The translations under genes and the position numbers were made by a program. From an uncultured Flavobacteriales bacterium (GTDB lineage Bacteria > Bacteroidota > Bacteroidia > Flavobacteriales_G > Salibacteraceae), in NCBI GenBank assembly GCA_937899835.1, contig CALCCE010000075.1, positions 1-64,000 of the forward strand: a stretch of DNA of 64,000 nt, given 5' to 3'. Position 1 is the stretch's first letter, and every line of letters starts with the position of its first letter. The notes beneath the pieces are model-generated. The model was given only the letters and a program-made list of their open reading frames with translations, did not search any database and was not told the origin of the DNA. Below, in pieces: positions 25,946 to 34,335 of the stretch.

Positions 25946-27304
25946 ATGCCCTTCGAACTTACCAGAACGTATATCGAGGAGCTTCGTACGGCCATTAAGG
26001 AGTCGGACGAAGATTGGTTGATTCGCGAAGCCGGGGAACTCCACTCTGCTGATATTGCCGAAATTTTTGATGAGCTCAACCTAACGGAAGCGCAATTCGT
26101 TTTTCGACTGCTCGAAAAAGAAAAGGCTTCTGACGTGATCGTGGCCCTGGAAGAAGATGTGCGGGATAAATTTCTGGACAGCCTTTCTTCGCAGGAGATT
26201 GCCGAAAATGTAATCGAAAGCCTTGAGTCGGATGATGCCGCCGACATGATCGGTGAATTACCTGACGAGAAGCAAGACGAGGTGATCTCGATGCTGGAAG
26301 ACCTGGAACAGGCCAGCGACATTGTAGACCTGCTCAACTACGAGGAGGGCACTGCCGGGGCCTTGATGGCCAAAGAGTTGATCGCCGTGCAAGAAGATTG
26401 GAACGTGCTGACCTGCGCCAAGGAAATGCGGAGGCAGGGCGAAGACATCGATTTCGTGTATACGGTTTATGTGGTAGACAGTGCTGAAAAATTGATCGGC
26501 ACCTTGTCGGTGAAGAAGCTGCTCATCACCCCTACTCAGGTAAAAGTGCGCAGCCTCTACAAACCCAGCGTGATTTCGGTGCAAACTTCTACTCCGCAAG
26601 AGGAAGTGGCCAACATTATGGAGAAATACGACCTCGTTGTGTTGCCGGTGGTGGATCAACTTGGTCGATTGGTGGGGCGCATCACCATCGACGATGTAGT
26701 GGATGTGATCAAGGAAGAGGCGGACAAGGATTACCAGATGGCCTCGGGGATTACACAAGACGTGGAGTCCACCGACTCGATTTGGGTACTGAGCCGCGCC
26801 CGGCTTCCGTGGCTGCTGATTGGTTTGGCAGGCGGAATTTTTGGCGCCCGTGTGATCGGCGTTTACGAACAAGACATTCAACTGCACCCGGAAATGGCCT
26901 ACTTCATTCCTTTGATTGCGGCCATGGGTGGCAACGTAGGGGTGCAGTCTTCGGCCATCATTGTGCAAGGCCTGGCCAACAATACGCTTGGCTTGGAGGG
27001 CATGTTTTCCAAGCTGGCCAAAGAGTTTGGAGTGGCGCTACTCAACGGTTTGGTGTGTAGCATCCTCATCCTGGGCTACAACTTGCTTTTCAGCGATTCA
27101 CTCAACCTGAGCCTCACGGTGAGCATCGCACTGTTGTCGGTCATCATTGTGGCGGGGCTTTTCGGCACCTTTGTTCCACTGGCGCTGGACCGTTACAAAA
27201 TCGACCCCGCCTTGGCCACCGGCCCTTTCATCACCACGATGAACGACATCCTTGGGCTTTTCATTTATTTCTGGATCGGCCGCCTGATGTATTTGGCGGT
27301 GTAG
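25946..27304 (+). CDS. mgtE: Magnesium transporter MgtE
   Basis: 452 residues. The N-terminal acidic helical domain (about 20-125; repeats such as LHSADIAEIFDEL and SDDAADMIGELPDEKQDEV) senses Mg2+. Two CBS domains follow (about 130-255; TVYVVDSAEKLIGTLSVKKL and VVDQLGRLVGRITIDDVVDV). The C-terminal five-helix channel contains PLIAAMGGNVGVQSSAI, the family pore signature, and LALDRYKIDPALATGPFIT, which supplies pore-lining residues. It forms a dimeric Mg2+ channel gated by intracellular Mg2+. Single gene, 222 bases after rsmA. Confidence 0.95.
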   Translation: MPFELTRTYIEELRTAIKESDEDWLIREAGELHSADIAEIFDELNLTEAQFVFRLLEKEKASDVIVALEEDVRDKFLDSLSSQEIAENVIESLESDDAADMIGELPDEKQDEVISMLEDLEQASDIVDLLNYEEGTAGALMAKELIAVQEDWNVLTCAKEMRRQGEDIDFVYTVYVVDSAEKLIGTLSVKKLLITPTQVKVRSLYKPSVISVQTSTPQEEVANIMEKYDLVVLPVVDQLGRLVGRITIDDVVDVIKEEADKDYQMASGITQDVESTDSIWVLSRARLPWLLIGLAGGIFGARVIGVYEQDIQLHPEMAYFIPLIAAMGGNVGVQSSAIIVQGLANNTLGLEGMFSKLAKEFGVALLNGLVCSILILGYNLLFSDSLNLSLTVSIALLSVIIVAGLFGTFVPLALDRYKIDPALATGPFITTMNDILGLFIYFWIGRLMYLAV

Positions 27305-27331
27305 TGTAACTTCTGGTTGGTGGGAGGTTAT

Positions 27332-28528
27332 GTGAGCAAAACTGCTCTCGTGATCCGACTTGCTTTGTTGTTCCTTGGTCTTCTCTACCCCACGTTTAGC
27401 TGGAGTCAAAATGTTTTGCTGCGTGGCACTGCGTCTCAAATGCCGCCCGTCCCTTCCATTGTTGGAGTACTGCACTTTCTCAACAAACCTATGGCGGGTT
27501 TAAAAGTTGTGGCCAAACACGAAGGCATTGCCATCGATTCCACTATCACTGATCCATGGGGATATTTTTGGTTACCACTTCCCGCCGAAGGCACTTACAC
27601 GATTCAGGCGATTGAAAAAAGAAAGTTTCCCAACTACGGGCTGCATGCAGAAACCATTCAAACCTCTGGCGTTTCTGAAGCACCAACTCAATTTATTCGA
27701 CCTGCATCAGAGCGGTGCATTGTACTTGCCCCTTACTTGATTCAATTCGATTTTGGAGATTCCCTTACCAGGCTAAGTGGTGAGAATATGATCGGTGAGG
27801 CCCACAGCAAAGTTCTCATGAGCATGGCAAGGCGCATGGACAGGCACCCCAATCTGGTATTTCACGTGCGATCTTACTACTCAAAAGCATCGGAAGATCT
27901 TTCTATGTCTCAATCAAGAATCAATTGGTTGTTGTTTTGGTTGGATCGCTTAGGAATTTGTGAACAACGTATTCAAGTAGAACACCATCACTTAGAAAGC
28001 AGAACCCATCCGGCCTGGACGACAGCAAGCCCTCATTTGCTTTTTTTCTGGGACTACTCTGATTTAGCTACTACATCCTCCTGTATAGGAAGTTCTTACG
28101 TATCGCCAAGCGTTCAGCCTGTCTTTCCTGTTTTTCGCTACCTGGCTAACTCTCGAGACTACGCGCTTTCCTTTTGCCAGTCTCACTTGGATAAAATCCA
28201 TCCGACATCGGTGGAGTTAGAGTTAGCCATTGATTCGTTGGCTGAGGTCTTACTGCAACACCCGACTGCAAGCCTCCGGATTACGGGCCATTGTGCGACC
28301 AATGAAGCTCCAGACCTAAGCTGGGTACGCGCTGCGGACGTTGCCCAATTATTTATCAATCGAGGGGTAAGCATGGAGCAATTGAACATCGTGGGCCGCG
28401 AAGGTTCAGACCCGATAATCCCGAATTGGAAGTTGGCTCAATTGTCAAACCCTGCGGCTCAATCTTTGGGGCACGCACAAAACCGACGGGTTACTTTGCT
28501 TCTGGCACTAGCTCGTGCGGTCCATTGA
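27332..28528 (+). CDS. Exported protein with carboxypeptidase-regulatory-like and two OmpA-like domains
   Basis: About 398 residues from a GTG start (VSKTALVIRL) preceded by GGGAGG. A TTG at 27317 is possible. The signal peptide ends near WSQN. Residues about 38-110 resemble a carboxypeptidase-regulatory (beta-sandwich) domain: SIVGVLHFLNKPMAGLKVVA, then TDPWGYFWLPLPAEGTYTI. Two OmpA-like segments follow. The first is about 140-215 (EAHSKVLMSMARRMDRHPNL; SMSQSRINWLLFWLDRLGI). The second is about 290-395 (LAEVLLQHPTASLRITGHCA; RAADVAQLFINRGVSMEQL; QNRRVTLLL). The second keeps the peptidoglycan-binding pattern better than the first. It probably anchors an envelope complex to peptidoglycan. No partner is obvious. 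Confidence 0.7.
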   Translation: MSKTALVIRLALLFLGLLYPTFSWSQNVLLRGTASQMPPVPSIVGVLHFLNKPMAGLKVVAKHEGIAIDSTITDPWGYFWLPLPAEGTYTIQAIEKRKFPNYGLHAETIQTSGVSEAPTQFIRPASERCIVLAPYLIQFDFGDSLTRLSGENMIGEAHSKVLMSMARRMDRHPNLVFHVRSYYSKASEDLSMSQSRINWLLFWLDRLGICEQRIQVEHHHLESRTHPAWTTASPHLLFFWDYSDLATTSSCIGSSYVSPSVQPVFPVFRYLANSRDYALSFCQSHLDKIHPTSVELELAIDSLAEVLLQHPTASLRITGHCATNEAPDLSWVRAADVAQLFINRGVSMEQLNIVGREGSDPIIPNWKLAQLSNPAAQSLGHAQNRRVTLLLALARAVH

Positions 28529-28563
28529 CTGCTTCTGTGAAAGCGCTACCTTCGTTCGATACC

Positions 28564-29571
28564 ATGTCGAAGTACCACTGTTTTCATACCCTTATCCTGT
28601 TCCTCCTGCTTTGGGGCTGCAATTCCAAATCTGCGTTACCTCCACTGCAACAGGTAGCCGACCTGCCCGGCACTGAAATGGTTAGCAGCATGGACCAACC
28701 GGTGGATTGGTCGAAAAACCAATTGTATTGTGTCAGCCTCGACTATGCCTGGGAGGCAGTTCGTAAGGCACTTGAAGGAGATGCGGTGGTGGATGAGCGC
28801 GATGAAGCCCTTTGGCGGCTCCACCATTCGCCCAACCCGGAAGGGGTGTTGGCTCCCGATGAAATTGACGTTTCGGCCCGGGTGCAATTCAAAGCGGTGA
28901 GTGCGGTGGCCAGGTTTGAAAAACAATTGCCTTTTTCCCGGCCATTTGAGGCCAATACATCCAATTTGAATTTTGCGGGCACACCCGTGCAACATTTCGG
29001 CACCTGGGGGAATGCCCAAGGTTTTGACGAGCGGGTATCGATTGCTTACTATGGAAGTGAACATCAATTTGCCGTGCGCCTGCTGCCCGCTGAGGAAAAC
29101 CACGAGATTTGGCTGCTGGCGATGGAACAGCCTTTGGGAAATTCGCTGCAAACCTGCTGGGAAAAGAGCATGATACACATGCTGATCAATTACAGTCCGG
29201 ATGAACAACCGGCAGAAGAGCTTTGGCGCTACGAATTTTTAGAAAACGACCGCTTGCAAATTCCTATGATAGCCTTTCAGTTGATGCACGACTATCCCGA
29301 AATGATTGGTAAAAACATCAACGTGCTGCCGCAATCGTATCAAGTACTGGCGGTATCGCAACGCGTGGGGTTGGTATTAAATGAGTCCGGAGCTACTGTG
29401 AGATCTGAATCGGAAGTGGCGGTTGCCTCCGAAGCTGTTGAAGCCGCCCCACCACCCAAGGCCATGATTTTCGATCGCCCGTTTCTATTGGCGCTTAAGC
29501 GCAAAGATGTTGCTCGCCCCTATTTGCTGGCCTGGGTGGCCAACTCGGAGTGGATGGTGGCCATGGATTAG
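28564..29571 (+). CDS. Putative lipoprotein of unknown function
   Basis: 335 residues, no family recognised. The start MSKYHCFHTLILFLLLWGCNS has a signal sequence with the lipobox LLLWGC, so Cys19 would be lipidated. The longer in-frame start at 28426 lies inside the previous gene and is rejected. The body is mixed alpha/beta without repeats. A Val/Ala/Glu-rich stretch near residues 275-300 (SESEVAVASEAVEAAPPPK) looks like a linker. The gene is 35 bases after the OmpA-like protein, in the same direction. Confidence 0.65.
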   Translation: MSKYHCFHTLILFLLLWGCNSKSALPPLQQVADLPGTEMVSSMDQPVDWSKNQLYCVSLDYAWEAVRKALEGDAVVDERDEALWRLHHSPNPEGVLAPDEIDVSARVQFKAVSAVARFEKQLPFSRPFEANTSNLNFAGTPVQHFGTWGNAQGFDERVSIAYYGSEHQFAVRLLPAEENHEIWLLAMEQPLGNSLQTCWEKSMIHMLINYSPDEQPAEELWRYEFLENDRLQIPMIAFQLMHDYPEMIGKNINVLPQSYQVLAVSQRVGLVLNESGATVRSESEVAVASEAVEAAPPPKAMIFDRPFLLALKRKDVARPYLLAWVANSEWMVAMD

Positions 29572-29593
29572 AAATTTCGATAGCTTTATTCCC

Positions 29594-30079
29594 ATGGAAA
29601 TCCGTCCCTACCAAGCATCGGACCATGCCGGTTGCATGGTCCTGTTCGAAAGCAACTTGCCCGACTATTTCGATGCCTCGGAAGGCAAGATGTTCGATTC
29701 CTGGCTAAGTGCCCAAGATGAAGGCCATCCCGCACGCGACAATTCTGCTCAGGACCACTATTATGTGATGGAAAAAGCAGGGGCATTGGTGGCTTGTGCC
29801 GGTTTCTACCTCCATACCGACCGCCAACGCTGTTCGTTTGCCTGGGGGATGGTGCGCAACGATTTGTTGAAGCAAGGCTTGGGAACGGAGATGGCCCGAT
29901 TTCGCATCAAAGCCATTGAAACCCTCTATCCGGAAGCTGCAATTCGCTTGGAGACTGCGCAATACACTTACCGCTTTTATGAACGTATGGGTTTTGAGGT
30001 GGAAAGCTTCACGCCCAAGTATTATGGCCCTAACTTCGACCGCTATGAAATGAGGCGACCGGGTAAAAAAGGCTTGTGA
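29594..30079 (+). CDS. GNAT-family N-acetyltransferase
   Basis: 161 residues from MEIRPYQASDHAGCMVLF, the usual GNAT start. The acetyl-CoA loop is MVRNDLLKQGLGTEMARFRI reduced to its core QGLGTEM, which keeps the (Q/R)xxGx(G/A) pattern with E in place of A. The C-terminus YRFYERMGFEVESF is the standard GNAT end motif. It transfers an acetyl group to an unknown amine. A variant -7 box TAGCTTTA ends 5 bases before the start, suggesting a separate near-leaderless transcript. In-frame codons upstream lie in the previous gene. Confidence 0.85.
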   Translation: MEIRPYQASDHAGCMVLFESNLPDYFDASEGKMFDSWLSAQDEGHPARDNSAQDHYYVMEKAGALVACAGFYLHTDRQRCSFAWGMVRNDLLKQGLGTEMARFRIKAIETLYPEAAIRLETAQYTYRFYERMGFEVESFTPKYYGPNFDRYEMRRPGKKGL

Positions 30080-30208
30080 ACAGAAAAATCTTGACCGGAT
30101 TTTCATTCTCAAACTTTCCTTTTGATCACCGGTAATCATTTTTTGTCAACTATAAATTCCGATCACCGCCCGGATGCCTAACTTTCCTTTTTCGAACCTC
30201 AAACCTTA

Positions 30209-30613
30209 ATGATGGAAAAGCGTACCAAAGAAAACCCCTGGAAATTGAAGACGCCTCCCCTCTCTTCGGATTATGAAATGTATCTGGACGAGAAAGACGG
30301 ACGAGAGATCATCGTATGCGTAGTGGGCAAAACGGTTTTGCACTACGATGCCCGTGCCATTGACGACTTGCACGCCATGCTCAAGGCGCACGGCGATTGG
30401 ATGTTGCTCGGAAGCAAAGATGAAAAGGTGGCGACCAAAGAAGGCACTGTAGAACACTGGGCTCGGTCGGAAGATAACCCCATTGGTGGCTGGTACGGTT
30501 TGAAGAAAAATTTCCGCGGGCGCTTTGCCATGTACATGCCGCCCTTGATGGAAGCCCTAGGCCTGGCCGAAGTGGAACACAACAAGCGCAACAACCGGAT
30601 GCGGGCGATCTAA
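30209..30613 (+). CDS. Conserved hypothetical protein, 134 residues
   Basis: Small soluble protein, no signal peptide and no membrane helix. Two recognisable-looking blocks are IDDLHAMLKAHGDWMLLGSK and RGRFAMYMPPLMEALGLAEV. The C-terminus is basic (EHNKRNNRMRAI). The tryptophan- and glycine-rich middle (NPIGGWYGLKKNFRGRF) looks like a binding surface. I do not recognise a function. A variant -7 box TAACTTTC is at 30179-30186. It sits upstream of the Fic gene but with 89 bases and an operator-like region between them, so it is probably a separate unit. Confidence 0.65.
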   Translation: MMEKRTKENPWKLKTPPLSSDYEMYLDEKDGREIIVCVVGKTVLHYDARAIDDLHAMLKAHGDWMLLGSKDEKVATKEGTVEHWARSEDNPIGGWYGLKKNFRGRFAMYMPPLMEALGLAEVEHNKRNNRMRAI

Positions 30614-30642
30614 TCGGAAGGCTTTTGGACTGCCAAGGCGGG

Positions 30643-30695
30643 TTGACATGTTAAATATCGAGCAAACATGTCTAATTTGACATTAGATTTAACAT
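30643..30695 (+). promoter_or_regulatory. Operator-like nested repeats over the fic promoter
   Basis: Three perfect inverted repeats are nested here: GACATG (30645-30650)/CATGTC (30667-30672); ATGTTAAAT (30648-30656)/ATTTAACAT (30687-30695); CTAAT (30672-30676)/ATTAG (30682-30686). TTGACAT is also directly repeated at 30643-30649 and 30677-30683. A variant -7 box TAGATTTA (30684-30691) overlaps the right arms, and the Fic ATG follows 7 bases after the last arm. This looks like a repressor site, possibly for the winged-helix end of the Fic protein itself. Confidence 0.55.
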
Positions 30696-30702
30696 TTTTC
30701 AC

Positions 30703-31962
30703 ATGAAGCTCAAACATCCGCCTACTACCGATCATTCGGATTATCCGGAAATCCTGGAGGATTACCTCGGTGGAAATCATGTTGCTTTTCTTGAAAAGGC
30801 CAATGATCGGTATTTCTATTGGGACGAATTCAAACGTCAGCCACAACTGCCCTATGATGATCCGAAGAAAGCCTGGGCGTTGTTGAAATTGTACCGGAAA
30901 GGTCAAAGCAAAGTATTTTCCTTTGGCAGAGAGGCTTTTTCTTATTGCGAAACCGCCTTTCTTCAAAAATCGCTTCACGACTTGGACCGCCAATTTCCGG
31001 AAGATTTTGGCGTGGGAAAGCAGGTGGCCAATAGCGCGCTGCAAGTGGAGGATGAAGCGATTGCCAGTTCGCAGGTGGCTGTAGACATGTTGCAATCCGG
31101 GAGAAAGCCGAAAAATGAATCGGAGCAGATGATCTTCAACAATTCCAAAGCGATGCATTTTATGGTGGAAGCGGCAAACCGCCCCTTGGACCGCGCACTG
31201 CTGTTGGAGCTGCATAAAATCCTCATTGCCGAGACTTCCGCCTCTACCTTCGCCGGCCAGCTAAGGCAAGGTGAAGTGTATGTACTCGATCATACGGATG
31301 GCGAAATGGCCCACATTCCGCCCGATTTTAAGGCGATTTATAGTTGGGTGGACGATCTGTGTAGCTTTGCAAATTCAGAGTGCCCATTCTTGCACCCCAT
31401 TGTCAAGGCCTCTATGCTGCATTTCATGGTGGGCTATATTCACCCCTTCGCTGATGGAAATGGGCGTACGGCCCGGGCCTTGTTTTATTGGTTCCTTATC
31501 CGTCACCGCTACTCCGCCATTCAATTCATCTCGTTGTCAAGGATTATTCAGCGTGCACGTGTGCAATACGACAAAGCTTTTTTGAAAACTGAGTTGGATG
31601 GTAAGGACCTTACCTACTTCATCTATCATTCGTTGAAATGCCTCCGATTGGGCTTTGAGCACCGGCAAAAGGTGCAACAGCAGCAAAAAGAGCAAAGGAA
31701 TCAATCGGCAATTATTGCATTTCAACTGATGCAAAAGGGGTTCAACAAAAGACAAGGAACGCTTATTGGGGCGCTTTACACTCAAGTGTACAAAAGTGTC
31801 AACATCTCGGCTTATGCAGACCTGCATCAGGTGGTGCGGCAAACCGCTCGCAAAGATTTGGATGAACTGACCAAATCAGGCTTGATTCAGGCCTTCAAGT
31901 CTGGACGGGAAATGCATTTTCGGCTCACCACAACAAAAAGTGTGGACGCGTTTTTAGCATGA
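30703..31962 (+). CDS. Fic-domain protein (probable AMP/NMP transferase), inhibitory motif apparently deleted
   Basis: 419 residues. The Fic active site HPFADGNGRTAR (residues 247-258) is intact, with catalytic His247, the phosphate-binding loop and Arg258. An N-terminal DUF-like region precedes it. The C-terminal 60 residues (ADLHQVVRQTARKDLDELTK) look like a winged-helix DNA-binding domain. Fic enzymes usually transfer AMP from ATP to a target hydroxyl. Class II relatives carry (S/T)xxxE(G/N) upstream of the core, typically IASSQIEG followed by about six residues. Here the text reads EAIASSQ directly joined to VAVDMLQSGRKP (Gln124/Val125), so the glutamate that blocks ATP is missing. Target unknown. 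Confidence 0.88.
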   Translation: MKLKHPPTTDHSDYPEILEDYLGGNHVAFLEKANDRYFYWDEFKRQPQLPYDDPKKAWALLKLYRKGQSKVFSFGREAFSYCETAFLQKSLHDLDRQFPEDFGVGKQVANSALQVEDEAIASSQVAVDMLQSGRKPKNESEQMIFNNSKAMHFMVEAANRPLDRALLLELHKILIAETSASTFAGQLRQGEVYVLDHTDGEMAHIPPDFKAIYSWVDDLCSFANSECPFLHPIVKASMLHFMVGYIHPFADGNGRTARALFYWFLIRHRYSAIQFISLSRIIQRARVQYDKAFLKTELDGKDLTYFIYHSLKCLRLGFEHRQKVQQQQKEQRNQSAIIAFQLMQKGFNKRQGTLIGALYTQVYKSVNISAYADLHQVVRQTARKDLDELTKSGLIQAFKSGREMHFRLTTTKSVDAFLA

Positions 31963-32018
31963 GCTTTATCTAAAGTCTTTCTTATTTTCACGTCTTGTAA
32001 TTTTACTATCCCCCAGCC

Positions 32019-32450
32019 ATGCGCACCCTTCTCCTGCTCTGCTTCGTAGGCATTGCTCTCAGTTTTACCTTCCCCGCCGATTGCAACCCATCCAAGGTAT
32101 ACGCCAACAAAAAACAAACCCAATGGGACGACCGGTTCTCCACCTACGAGAAAATTTCCGGAGTTCCCAAGTTCAAAGGCGGTGATAAAAGTTTGGAAAC
32201 CTTTCTACGGAAAAACCTGGTGCTCTCTAAGGAGGCCCAGAACAATATCTTCAACCTCAACTATCAATTTACCGTTACCTGTGAAGGCAAAGTGGTCGAT
32301 GCCCGGCAAATCGGAGATGCTAAGATGAATTCCTGGACCAATTTCAAAGAAGCCATCCAAAAGACAGAAGGCTTGTGGCAACCTGCCAAACACCAAGGGG
32401 AAGCAGTGAACTGTGTTTACTTTGGCAAGCTTTTCATCAAGGGTTCTTAA
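32019..32450 (+). CDS. Small exported protein with TonB-C-like domain
   Basis: 143 residues. Signal peptide about 1-20 (MRTLLLLCFVGIALSFTF). The mature part KFKGGDKSLETFLRKNLVL, then NLNYQFTVTCEGKVVDARQI and LWQPAKHQGEAVNCVYFGKL, follows the pattern of the TonB C-terminal domain as it occurs in many exported Bacteroidota proteins. There is no membrane anchor, no proline-rich periplasmic span and no ExbB/ExbD neighbour. It is therefore probably a free periplasmic domain rather than an energy transducer. A variant -7 box TAATTTTA lies at 31998-32005. Function unknown. Confidence 0.7.
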   Translation: MRTLLLLCFVGIALSFTFPADCNPSKVYANKKQTQWDDRFSTYEKISGVPKFKGGDKSLETFLRKNLVLSKEAQNNIFNLNYQFTVTCEGKVVDARQIGDAKMNSWTNFKEAIQKTEGLWQPAKHQGEAVNCVYFGKLFIKGS

Positions 32451-32481
32451 GCTAACCTATCCATTCCGCACACTCAATCTC

Positions 32482-33257
32482 ATGGAAAACCTCCTCACGA
32501 CGGCCATTACCGCGGTCATCCTCCTGCTGCTTTTTGCCCTATTCCAACGCCTGTGGCCAGTCAAGCCAGAAGCCGTCAACACCTTTCAGCCTTTAGCGGC
32601 ATTGAAAAAAAGTACCTAAAGTTCGACCTGCTCTCGATCGTCGGAATCTTTGGCGTCACCGCCATTTTTAGCTTCATTTTCCAGCAAATCTATCCCCTCT
32701 TTTTTGCCATAAAACAAGCATTTTTAGAAAATGTGATTTTTTGGATTCCTCCTGAAAATGATGCCATCCTATTGCTCTCCCTGTTTGGTGGGATGATTCT
32801 CTCGGTTCCCCTCTTGCTCAAGTTTACCCAATACCTGCTACAGTCAGACTGGGAGGAATACATCGCTTATTCCAATCGGCGATATGGCTTTGACTATTTG
32901 CGGGCGCTTCGATTTGTCTTACTCTCCCTAATCGTACTGTTGGGCATTGGCAACCTGTTGGTACTTGATGCCTATTCGGCCTTTGGCGAAAAGACCATCA
33001 CCATCAACCCTTTTCTTAGCCTTGGCGAAACGGAATATTCGTACACCGAAGTGCAAACCCTGAAAGAGGTTCAGGTCATTGCCGCACCCAACGGCGACCT
33101 CCGGCTCGACCCACACTTTATCATTGAGTTTTCCGATGGAACCACCTGGAGCTCCCGATACAATGGACTGGGTGACCACGAAGACGACCGAGAAATAATG
33201 GAACTCGTAGTGGAAAAAACACAATTAGAATTGCAGCAACTCGAAATTGACCTTTAG
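32482..33257 (+). pseudogene. Membrane protein split by a frameshift at a run of seven A
   Basis: Two overlapping frames look like one gene. The first runs 32482-32619 (MENLLTTAITAVILLLLFALF, 45 residues) and stops just after seven A residues (32605-32611). The second is open over 32553-33257 in the -1 frame and has no good start. One extra A joins them as ALKKKYLKFDLLSIVGIF, giving 258 residues with an N-terminal helix, about three further TM helices (SIVGIFGVTAIFSFIFQQIY; LSLFGGMILSVPLLL; LSLIVLLGIGNLLVL) and a C-terminal soluble domain. It may be a true mutation, a base-calling error in the homopolymer, or slippage on A7. Family not recognised. Confidence 0.7.
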
Positions 33258-33378
33258 GTCAACTGGTGCACCAAACTGCTGGTTACTGCTTGGTCCCTCC
33301 CACCTCGAAAAACGGACGCGTTTGCACTTTCAGAACGAACGGCTTCCGTAGCTTCTTCCTACCTTTCGCCAAAATCCG

Positions 33379-34335
33379 ATGCGTATGTCTGCTCCCAAAG
33401 TGCTGTTTATTGACGAGGTACACCCCAGCTTGCCCGACCGCCTGGAAAGCTTGGGCTACGAAAACGTATTCGGCATGGCCTGGAACCGCCAGGAAGTGCT
33501 TGAAGCGTTGCCCAATTATACTGGTGCCGTCATCCGCAGCCGTTTTCGTTTCGACCGGGAGTTGGTAGACGCGGGAAATCAATTGCGCTTCATTGCCCGA
33601 CCGGGATCGGGCCTGGAAAACATTGAAGTGGCCTACGCCGAAAGCAAGGGCATTCGCGTATTCAACTCTCCCGAAGGCAACCGCGATGCGGTGGGCGAAC
33701 AGGCCATGGCCATGTTGCTGGCCCTGTTCAACAACACCATTCGGGCCGACCGTGAAGTGCGCCAGGGCCTGTGGCAACGCGAAGCCAACCGGGGCATTGA
33801 GCTCAAAGGAAAAACTGTAGGCATTGTAGGCTACGGACACATGGGTGGCGCTTTTGCCCGTCGACTATCCGGCTTCGGGGTCAAGGTATTGGCCTACGAC
33901 AAATACAAAACCGGATTTTCGGATGCCTGGGCCACCGAGAGCAGCATGGAACAACTGCATGCCGAAGCCGACATACTTAGCTTTCACCTACCGCTGACCG
34001 ACGAAACCCGAGGGTTGGCAACCGAAAACTACTTCGATGCTTTTGCCCAACCGGTGTACCTTATCAATACCGCGCGCGGCCCGATTTTGCCCATCGCCGA
34101 TTTGGTGAAATGCCTCCACAAAGGCAGTGTGGCCGGTGCTTGCCTCGATGTGCTCGAATTTGAAAGTACATCGTTTGAAAACCTGAGTAAAGAAGGCTTT
34201 CCGCCCGCTTTTCAAGAACTGGTAGCAAGCGACCAGGTCATTTTGGCTCCACACATCGCAGGCTGGACGCACGCATCCTATCAAAAAATGTCAGCGTTTC
34301 TGGCCAATAAAATTGAAGTGCTGGGCCGCAATTAG
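33379..34335 (+). CDS. D-isomer-specific 2-hydroxyacid dehydrogenase (phosphoglycerate-dehydrogenase-like)
   Basis: 318 residues, catalytic and NAD-binding domains only, no ACT domain. The NAD loop is VGIVGYGHMGGAFARRL. The catalytic set is visible: Arg in NTARGP, Glu in CLDVLEFE, His in APHIAGWTHAS. FIARPGSGLENI contributes to substrate binding. Members reduce 2-oxoacids or oxidise 3-phosphoglycerate (the first step of serine synthesis). Without serC nearby the substrate is uncertain. ATG 33379 or 33385 are both possible. A variant box TACCTTTC ends 11 bases before the first. It converges on lysC with a 4-base overlap. Confidence 0.85.
   Translation: MRMSAPKVLFIDEVHPSLPDRLESLGYENVFGMAWNRQEVLEALPNYTGAVIRSRFRFDRELVDAGNQLRFIARPGSGLENIEVAYAESKGIRVFNSPEGNRDAVGEQAMAMLLALFNNTIRADREVRQGLWQREANRGIELKGKTVGIVGYGHMGGAFARRLSGFGVKVLAYDKYKTGFSDAWATESSMEQLHAEADILSFHLPLTDETRGLATENYFDAFAQPVYLINTARGPILPIADLVKCLHKGSVAGACLDVLEFESTSFENLSKEGFPPAFQELVASDQVILAPHIAGWTHASYQKMSAFLANKIEVLGRN

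Noticed and set aside
32605-32611. Programmed ribosomal -1 frameshift on A7
   Set aside because: The codon phase on the A run does not give the X XXY YYZ pattern, and no downstream stem was found. Recorded as frameshift of unknown cause instead.
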